From Sandaracinaceae bacterium (lineage in GTDB: Bacteria > Myxococcota_A > Polyangia > Polyangiales > JAFGIB01), in assembly GCA_017881145.1 (NCBI GenBank), contig JADGRG010000151.1:1-9238 (forward strand): DNA of 9,238 bases. The letters are read 5' to 3'. This document shows positions 7,574 through 9,238 of this stretch, in pieces; position 1 is the stretch's first letter; each line of letters begins with the position of its first letter. The notes below the pieces were generated by a model. It was not told the origin of the DNA, searched no databases, and was given only the letters and a program-made list of their open reading frames with translations. The position numbers and the translations under genes are program-made.

Positions 7574-8239
7574 TCACGGTGCAGCACCGCGCGCAGCGAA
7601 AGCGCGGGACGCTGTGAGCACGGATTGCGCGTAGTTCTGTAGTGGCAAAGGCAAGGGCTGGTTGTCGTCGAGGATGGCCCGCACCACCGTGGGGCCGGCG
7701 TTGTAGGCGGCCAGCGCGAGTGTCAGGTCGCCACGGAAGGCCTTGCGCATCGCGGCAAAGTAGTAAGTGCCAGCGTGGACGTTGAACTCGACACTGTAAG
7801 GTCGATAACGACGGTGCAGCTTGCGCGCGATGTCCCGGCCGGTGCGGGGCATGAGTTGCATCAGCCCGCGCGGCCCGAGGTGACCATGGGCTCGCGGCAC
7901 GAAGTTGCTCTCCACCCAGATGATGCCGTTGATGAGCGCAGGGTCGACGTCGTGCTGGCTCGCAGCAGCCTTCACGTAGCGTTGCACGCTGCGGATGCGT
8001 TGCTCTTCCTCGCGCGAGAACGCGCGCAGCGGAGGCGGAGGCTGGGGCTCGGCAGGCTCGGGCGCGGCAGCAGGCTCGGGCGCGGCGGAGACCGGCGAGG
8101 CAAGTGCCGGGGCCACAGGCTCGATGACGGCGGGCGCGTTGACCGGAGCATGCGAGGACTCCGTCCGCACGGCCGTGGTCGCGCAACCGAGCAGAAGCCC
8201 GTAGCCGAGGACCAGGATGTGTACACTGCGCGCGCTCAT
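7574..8239 (-). CDS. Lipoprotein lytic transglycosylase (SLT family)
   Basis: 221 residues. Cleaves the MurNAc-GlcNAc bond of peptidoglycan to form 1,6-anhydroMurNAc ends. Residues 1-19 are a lipoprotein signal with lipobox LLGC (lipidated Cys19), so it is probably anchored in the outer membrane facing the periplasm. An Ala/Pro/Glu linker (31-70) spans to an SLT domain at about 85-210. The catalytic Glu is Glu110 in WVESNF, followed by GPRGLMQLMP (122-131) and AAYNAGP (177-183), then NYAQSVL (202-208), all standard SLT motifs in the right order. It starts inside the upstream gene's stop (ATGA, 4-base overlap), so the two are co-transcribed and probably translationally coupled. The open frame continues further upstream, but that stretch is a shadow of the overlapping membrane-protein gene. 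Which transglycosylase class (MltC-, MltE- or Slt-like) cannot be decided by eye. Confidence 0.94.
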   Translation of the reverse strand: MSARSVHILVLGYGLLLGCATTAVRTESSHAPVNAPAVIEPVAPALASPVSAAPEPAAAPEPAEPQPPPPLRAFSREEEQRIRSVQRYVKAAASQHDVDPALINGIIWVESNFVPRAHGHLGPRGLMQLMPRTGRDIARKLHRRYRPYSVEFNVHAGTYYFAAMRKAFRGDLTLALAAYNAGPTVVRAILDDNQPLPLPLQNYAQSVLTASRAFAARGAAP

Positions 8240-8862
8240 GCTCGACGGCGTTGTAGCTCGCGAATCCAGGCGGGCGTCGCGGCGAGGAAGGCATCCAGAT
8301 ACTTCTCTCGCGTGCGGTAGTAGAGAGCCGAGCCGCCCTGGAAGAGCAGCGAGAGCACGATCATGACCACGTAGACCGCGAGCGTGACCGTGCGGGTGAT
8401 GTCGCCAAAGCCCAGCGCGAGGTCCTTGACCTGCGGATCGTCGAGCGCCGAGAGCTCTGGGTGGTCGGCCAGCGCTGCGGAGAGCGGGTTCGGGTTGGTG
8501 ATGGTCGCGAAGAGCCCATAGCCCGCGTAGCCGATGATCACCACCATCAACAACGTTTGGTTGTAGAAGAGACGGCGCAGTGCCGTGGGATCGTAGGCGC
8601 GAAGTCGTCGACCTGCGCGAAGCTCGACGTAGGCGATGCCACCGAGCACCAGAGCAAAGAGCAGGAGTGTGGGATCCGAGAGCGAAAACGCCGCGGTCGA
8701 GAGCGCGGAGAGCGCGAGGCTCCAGCCGTTCCACGCAGCGAGCTTGACCGCACGCCCGACCTGCTTGACTCGTGTGTCGGCCAGCTCGATCTCGCTCAGC
8801 TGCGCCGAGCTGAGGGGGGCTGGATCGCCCGCTGCCGACACCACAACTGCACCCTCGCTCAT
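8236..8862 (-). CDS. Four-TM membrane protein of unknown function
   Basis: 208 residues. Not recognised. Four hydrophobic segments lie near 42-59, 65-80, 103-121 and 159-175, with both ends probably cytoplasmic. The loop between TM3 and TM4 (122-157) is mostly polar and acidic (HPELSALDDPQ). The C-terminal tail (181-208) is charged and Arg-rich after a YYRTREKYLDAFL segment. GAGG (8872-8869) is six bases before ATG 8862 and only three before the adjacent ATG 8865, so 8862 is preferred; the difference is one Met. The frame stays open up to 9000, but that start lies inside a terminator hairpin and is implausible. Its stop overlaps the start of the lipoprotein transglycosylase by four bases, so the two are likely one operon. 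A role linked to the transglycosylase or to envelope stability is an inference from that coupling alone. Confidence 0.85.
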   Translation of the reverse strand: MSEGAVVVSAAGDPAPLSSAQLSEIELADTRVKQVGRAVKLAAWNGWSLALSALSTAAFSLSDPTLLLFALVLGGIAYVELRAGRRLRAYDPTALRRLFYNQTLLMVVIIGYAGYGLFATITNPNPLSAALADHPELSALDDPQVKDLALGFGDITRTVTLAVYVVMIVLSLLFQGGSALYYRTREKYLDAFLAATPAWIRELQRRRA

Positions 8863-8886
8863 CATGCACCTCGGACCTGCGAGGCC

Positions 8887-8892
8887 ATTGTA
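8887..8892 (-). promoter_or_regulatory. Probable -10 box for the four-TM / transglycosylase operon
   Basis: On the minus strand TACAAT (8892-8887) matches five of six sigma-70 -10 bases. It would start transcription near 8880, just upstream of the GAGG ribosome binding site and about 16 bases before the ATG pair. No good -35 is visible at 17 bases (TCGTCG there), so it may depend on an activator or another sigma factor. Confidence 0.42.
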
Positions 8893-8970
8893 TGCGTTCG
8901 CGCGACGAGCGACGAGGCGGGCGCTTCCGATCTGCGCCCTAGCGGGCTCGCGCACGGGCCAATGAAGCAA

Positions 8971-9009
8971 TAAAACAGCCTGCCGTGCATTGCGACGCAC
9001 GGCAGGCTG
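8971..9009 (-). terminator. Strong intrinsic terminator of the right-edge minus-strand gene
   Basis: CAGCCTGCCGTGC (8976-8988) and GCACGGCAGGCTG (8997-9009) form a perfect 13-bp stem with an eight-base loop. Read on the minus strand, the stem is followed at once by TTTTATTG (8975 downward). It begins 25 bases after the stop codon of the gene at 9035-9238. The plus-strand side (CTTATC) has no T run, so it acts in one direction. Confidence 0.93.
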
Positions 9010-9034
9010 CTTATCACGACTTCATGCCTTCTGC

Positions 9035-9238
9035 TCAGCCGCCGCTGCCGGCGACCCCGGCATCCACAGCAGGCTTGGGCATCCCAGGCTGCGGCGCTGG
9101 TGCCGAGCCACCGCTGCCGCCAGCAAAGGCGCCAGTGCCGGCGGACCCGGTCGCGCCCGACCAACCGGCACAAGCGGAGGTGTCGTACGTACAGGTCGCC
9201 AGCGCGCAAACGAGTTGACCGGAGCCGAAGCCCATGGA
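9035..9238 (-). CDS. C-terminus of a Cys-rich, Gly-tailed exported protein (5' partial)
   Basis: Only the last 67 residues are in the window; the frame is open at the right edge, so the Met at codon 2 is not assumed to be the start. The visible part begins with a Cys-rich piece, GFGSGQLVC then ATC then YDTSAC (Cys at 11, 16 and 22 of the fragment), resembling the C-terminal half of a repeat frequent in myxobacterial surface proteins. The remaining residues, about 25-67, are a Gly/Ala/Ser/Pro low-complexity tail ending in GSGG. The main domain lies outside the window, so no function can be given. A strong terminator follows 25 bases after the stop. The tail resembles the linker of the lipoprotein at the left edge, which supports both being exported proteins of the same organism type. 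Confidence 0.8.
   Translation of the reverse strand, partial: SMGFGSGQLVCALATCTYDTSACAGWSGATGSAGTGAFAGGSGGSAPAPQPGMPKPAVDAGVAGSGG

Noticed and set aside
8240..8869. Extension of the transglycosylase frame upstream to 8869
   Set aside because: The stretch overlaps the four-TM gene in another frame, has no domain similarity, and the lipoprotein signal begins at 8239.
8863..9000. Longer form of the four-TM protein starting at 9000
   Set aside because: That start lies inside the terminator hairpin (8976-9009) and upstream of the -10 box; GAGG next to ATG 8862 marks the better start.

Overview
The window looks like an ordinary chromosomal stretch from a high-GC, gene-dense bacterium, most probably a member of the Myxococcota (Polyangia-like). 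This placement is inferred from protein style. Both edge genes encode exported proteins with Cys-rich motifs and Gly/Ser/Ala low-complexity tracts of a kind common in that phylum. A LysM-MepA murein endopeptidase, a lipoprotein transglycosylase and an orphan hybrid histidine kinase fit the same picture. No rRNA, tRNA, CRISPR array, insertion sequence or phage gene was seen.

Layout, left to right. A minus-strand lipoprotein gene runs off the left edge just as a CAP/SCP-like domain begins (1-558). Divergent from it is an HMG-CoA lyase (711-1643). Then come three plus-strand genes: a secreted two-LysM murein endopeptidase of the MepA type (1828-3000), a small exported protein with three copies of a short Trp/Pro motif (3153-3530), and a six-TM hybrid histidine kinase with a C-terminal receiver (3641-5470). 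The small gene lies between two perfect inverted repeats (3102-3124 and 3542-3559). Converging on the kinase with a 6-base gap is an assimilatory APS reductase, CysH-type, carrying an extra N-terminal thioredoxin-fold domain with a CxxC (5477-6517). Divergent from cysH is a FkbM-family methyltransferase (6671-7564), which converges with a minus-strand pair: a four-TM protein of unknown function and a lipoprotein lytic transglycosylase overlapping by ATGA (8862 down to 7574). A strong intrinsic terminator (8971-9009) ends the last, partial minus-strand gene (9035-9238).

Functionally, the window mixes sulfur assimilation, leucine/HMG-CoA catabolism and envelope biology: two peptidoglycan-cleaving enzymes, two or three other surface or exported proteins, and a membrane sensor. 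No single multi-gene system is evident. The least explained items are the small repeat protein with its flanking inverted repeats, the N-terminal redox domain on the APS reductase, and the four-TM protein translationally linked to the transglycosylase. No stretch over 300 bases lacks a gene.
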